Part shown: positions 3,439-5,878 of the stretch, piece after piece | How the letters are laid out: every line of letters starts with the position of its first letter | Numbering within the stretch: the stretch's first letter is position 1 | DNA from: an uncultured Bryobacterales bacterium | GTDB lineage: Bacteria; Acidobacteriota; Terriglobia; Bryobacterales; Bryobacteraceae | Length of the DNA: 5,878 nt | Assembly (NCBI GenBank): GCA_937859895.1 | Contig: CALMAV010000034.1 | Span: forward strand, 1-5,878 | Direction: 5' to 3' | Notes under the pieces: model-generated | What the model was told of the DNA's origin: nothing | Databases searched by the model: none | What the model saw: the letters and a program-made list of their open reading frames with translations, nothing else | Program-made: the position numbers and the translations under genes

Positions 3439-5878
3439 CTACGGCCCAGTCAAGAGATCGGATAGGAGGTGTGATGTTTGTGCTCGCTGAAGTAACCCCT
3501 TCTCGTAGTCCGATTGGCTATACGATGTGAGGAGGCAATACAGACAGGCCGTTGCGCACCTGCTTTCATGTTCCTCATCGCGGCGCATGAGCTGTCTCGC
3601 CGTAGCTAACCATTGATCCCCGTTTGTGAACAGTTCAGAAACGTGTCCGGCGCTTCCCGCTGAACTATCAAAGAGCTGTAAACCCGTGCTGCCGCTGTCT
3701 CCAACGGCACAAAGAGTCATGCCGATTTCTCTTGCATCTAACTCCAAAATCTGGGCTGCGGCAAGCCTCAAGGCGTGGCCGAGTGTTGCAATCGTCGAAG
3801 GTGTCCATCCCGGATGCCCCGACCCTGAGAAGTCTAGCTGCAGAACGTCTGTTACGTGAAGTGCGCCAAGGTGATGATTTCTGAGTACCGGAGCTTCACT
3901 TGATTTCCAGCATCTTCCTTTTCTCTGCGTAAGGGCGGTGTGCAGTTCAAACGACGAGCGTAACTTCTCTCGTCCGCTGCCGATCGCCGCTTCACTCTCC
4001 GCGTATCCACAACGAGTGCAAACGGCAAATCCCAGGTTGTGATCTCCGGCGTTTGATGCAAGAATCTCTCCGCCCTCACAGAGTGTGGCTAGTACGCCTT
4101 GGAGCCCTCCTAAATTAGCCAGAGAACGTAGAGTCTCGGGAGCCTTCGGAGTTAGGAACGAGGACGAAGCGATTCCAGTGGTTCCGACCCGCTCAGGGTT
4201 GCCAGACCAAGACGGCGGATCCCAGGCCGCCGTCGAATATCCGTACTTCGGAACCAGCAACAGCGTTCCTCCGTTCTCCTTCGGCTCAGCGCATTTGGCA
4301 ACACAACATCCAGGAGAATCATCATGGGTAATCCGGTACCACTGGTGACCTCGGAGGCACTTGTACCGCCAGAGCCGCAATCCGAATTCCCGCTCTTTAT
4401 CGTTGTGCTTGAAAAAACTCACAAGCCCGTGCGACTTATAGGTCCTGCCTCCAGCGAGCACTGACGAACCCGGGACATATTCGGAAAGCGCCAATATCCC
4501 GTCTCGCTGCAGGTTAACGGGCTCACCTGCATCGTGGATATAATTCGGGCTCACCAAAGATTGCAGTCCGATAGGAAAGCCGTATCGCGGTAAGAAGCGT
4601 TTGGTTGCAAGTTCCTCGATGACGGTTCTTCTCCAAAGCGTGTTGGCCTGATGTGCAATTGCGTTGAGAACCGACAATTTGCCATCTGGCTGGACCAATT
4701 CCCAATTTCGGAGCAGGATCAGATAGTCTTCCTTCCAGGCATACCAAGTCTCATGGAAGTGATCGCGTGCAGACTCGATAAACGCCGAAAAGGAGGTTTG
4801 GGATAAAGGGGTATCTCTGCACAGTGTCGCTATCGAATTAGATATTACATCGGGATTTCTGCTAAAGAAATCGAGGTAACTCTCGAACTGCTCTGCCATG
4901 TTTCCGTCGGGAATCCACCAATCTTCAGCGGCCCGGATGTTTGAGTAACCCGGCCAGGACGGTACCTCCGGACGTAAATGTCCTGGGCGTACTATGGGCA
5001 ATCTAGGTTGGCCACAAAGCCATCCCATGTGCTGGAATGCCTGCATAGCGCCTGCTTTCGTGTTCTTCGGATAGATAGTTCGGAAGAACTCCCCGAGCAA
5101 GAAGGAATTAAGATGACGCCTCGCAAATCTTTCGCGTGAAAGTAGAACCGTGGGTTTCCGAAGAGGTCTTCCGAAAAACGCTCCAAAATCGCGAAACACA
5201 GCCAAGTCATACGGAACGCTGCGCGCAAAAGTCGCGGCAACCGAAGAACCATCAGACCGCCTGCCAGCTCTTCCGCTACGCTGCTGATAGTTTGCGCGCC
5301 CCGGCGGGACGTTGCTGAGCACGACTCCGGAAAGACCTCCGATATCAATTCCAACCTCTAGTGTTGTAGTCGCACTAAGGACGTTGCGAGCACCAAAGGT
5401 GAAAAGATCTTGCAATCGGCGGCTCTCGAGTGAGTCCAACTGTGCTGAATGTTCCTCTGCCCAGATGCCAATTCGGAATACGGGATCGTCCAGTAGTTCG
5501 CGGCGGGCCCTTCCTAGCCTGACATCGTTATCGGCGTCTTCATGGGTCAGAGGGCGTAAGTTAGACTTTCCGTTCGCGTTCGGTGATCTTCCGGCCATTG
5601 AACGCGGCCAGATTTCGCCAGTTACCTGGCATCTGAACAACGAGGGAGGCCTACGCAGTTGAAGGTGCTCAAAGACCAAACGAATGGCTTCGGCGGATCC
5701 CGTCTTTGTCTCACGGCTATCTGCTTCAAGCCATCTAACCTTGGGATCTCTTGCCTGGGACAGTAAGTGGTCATACGCAGCTTTCAGCGTCGACTCACGT
5801 GCCGCACACGCTTCCTCCTCATCACAGCCGCTCGCCTGGAGGAAAGACAAGCAGAGCAGGTCGCGGCGAGCCCTGCCA
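3439..5878 (-). CDS. Large SF2 helicase with C-terminal DUF1998/MZB domain, Druantia DruE-like (5' end outside window)
   Basis: The frame runs off the right edge, so the visible 812 residues are only the C-terminal part; TTG 5850 is merely internal. Numbering from the edge, the second RecA-like helicase lobe shows motif V (SATTTLEVGIDIG, about 168-180; nt 5338-5376) and motif VI (QQRSGRAGRR, about 198-207; nt 5257-5286). A long linker of no recognised fold follows. A zinc-ribbon-like cluster, C-x3-H then CC-x3-C, spans nt 4291-4359. The end is a DUF1998/MZB module: CTRCGY (nt ~4020), a Cys near 3910, HVTDVLQLDF, LFDSSAGSAGHV, and CATACLYCLL (nt ~3558-3529), the MrfA-type zinc-binding cysteines. 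Walker A and DEAH motifs should lie beyond the window. DUF1998 helicases occur in DruE of Druantia (about 2,000 residues), in MrfA/YprA and, split over two genes, in DISARM (DrmA, DrmB). The long linker and single-chain arrangement favour DruE. No frameshift is seen, and the gene converges on the relics at its 3' side. Confidence 0.82.
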   Translation of the reverse strand, partial: GRARRDLLCLSFLQASGCDEEEACAARESTLKAAYDHLLSQARDPKVRWLEADSRETKTGSAEAIRLVFEHLQLRRPPSLFRCQVTGEIWPRSMAGRSPNANGKSNLRPLTHEDADNDVRLGRARRELLDDPVFRIGIWAEEHSAQLDSLESRRLQDLFTFGARNVLSATTTLEVGIDIGGLSGVVLSNVPPGRANYQQRSGRAGRRSDGSSVAATFARSVPYDLAVFRDFGAFFGRPLRKPTVLLSRERFARRHLNSFLLGEFFRTIYPKNTKAGAMQAFQHMGWLCGQPRLPIVRPGHLRPEVPSWPGYSNIRAAEDWWIPDGNMAEQFESYLDFFSRNPDVISNSIATLCRDTPLSQTSFSAFIESARDHFHETWYAWKEDYLILLRNWELVQPDGKLSVLNAIAHQANTLWRRTVIEELATKRFLPRYGFPIGLQSLVSPNYIHDAGEPVNLQRDGILALSEYVPGSSVLAGGRTYKSHGLVSFFKHNDKEREFGLRLWRYKCLRGHQWYRITHDDSPGCCVAKCAEPKENGGTLLLVPKYGYSTAAWDPPSWSGNPERVGTTGIASSSFLTPKAPETLRSLANLGGLQGVLATLCEGGEILASNAGDHNLGFAVCTRCGYAESEAAIGSGREKLRSSFELHTALTQRKGRCWKSSEAPVLRNHHLGALHVTDVLQLDFSGSGHPGWTPSTIATLGHALRLAAAQILELDAREIGMTLCAVGDSGSTGLQLFDSSAGSAGHVSELFTNGDQWLATARQLMRRDEEHESRCATACLYCLLTSYSQSDYEKGLLQRAQTSHLLSDLLTGP

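Noticed and set aside
3125..3530. Overlapping plus-strand frames of 70-103 codons around the repA relic
   Set aside because: They are pieces of, or shadows beside, the frameshifted repA remnant and run into the 3' end of the helicase; none forms a coherent protein.
4003..4011. GTATCCACA, one base from the DnaA-box consensus TTATCCACA
   Set aside because: Single, isolated, inside the helicase coding region and far from the replication genes; chance is likely.
4992..5662. Other frames of 60-120 codons within the helicase gene on both strands
   Set aside because: They overlap helicase motifs V and VI or their flanks in the wrong frame and show no family features of their own.

Overview
This window looks like an accessory replicon segment: a plasmid, or a plasmid-derived region integrated in a chromosome. 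It carries a replication module, a toxin-antitoxin pair, decayed fragments, and the 3' part of a very large defence-type helicase gene. No rRNA, tRNA or housekeeping gene is present, so the host cannot be fixed. The GC content is moderate, and this combination of a RepA_C-type initiator, VapBC and a giant DUF1998 helicase would suit a soil bacterium. Acidobacteriota is my weak preference from memory of similar initiators, not something the sequence proves.

Layout, left to right. (1) Positions 1-196 are a non-coding leader with several inverted repeats, a plausible control region for the initiator gene. (2) Positions 197-1180 (+) encode a 327-residue plasmid replication initiator of the RepA_C family. 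(3) Immediately downstream, with its ribosome binding site inside the end of repA, lies a small gene (1181-1637, +) for a stand-alone DnaA domain IV, the DnaA-box-binding helix-turn-helix, without the AAA+ ATPase. Its conserved parts lie in two reading frames joined by an apparent +1 shift near 1270-1283. (4) Positions 1638-2215 hold no convincing gene. (5) Positions 2216-2841 (+) encode a one-base-overlapping vapBC-type toxin-antitoxin operon with an intact PIN active site. (6) Positions 2842-3438 are a graveyard: a fragment of an IS256-family transposase on the minus strand (about 2996-3106) abuts a degenerate second repA 3' end on the plus strand (about 3106-3384). (7) From 3439 to the right edge, on the minus strand and open at its 5' end, is the C-terminal ~812 residues of a superfamily 2 helicase with a DUF1998/MZB zinc module. 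It most resembles DruE of Druantia anti-phage systems.

How the parts may work together: RepA and the DnaA-IV protein probably form one replication operon, with RepA binding the origin and the small protein adding DnaA-box recognition or regulation. VapBC would stabilise the replicon. The helicase would be the large component of a defence system whose partner genes, if any, lie to the right of the window. The second repA relic and the transposase scrap between them suggest the segment was built by recombination between replicons.
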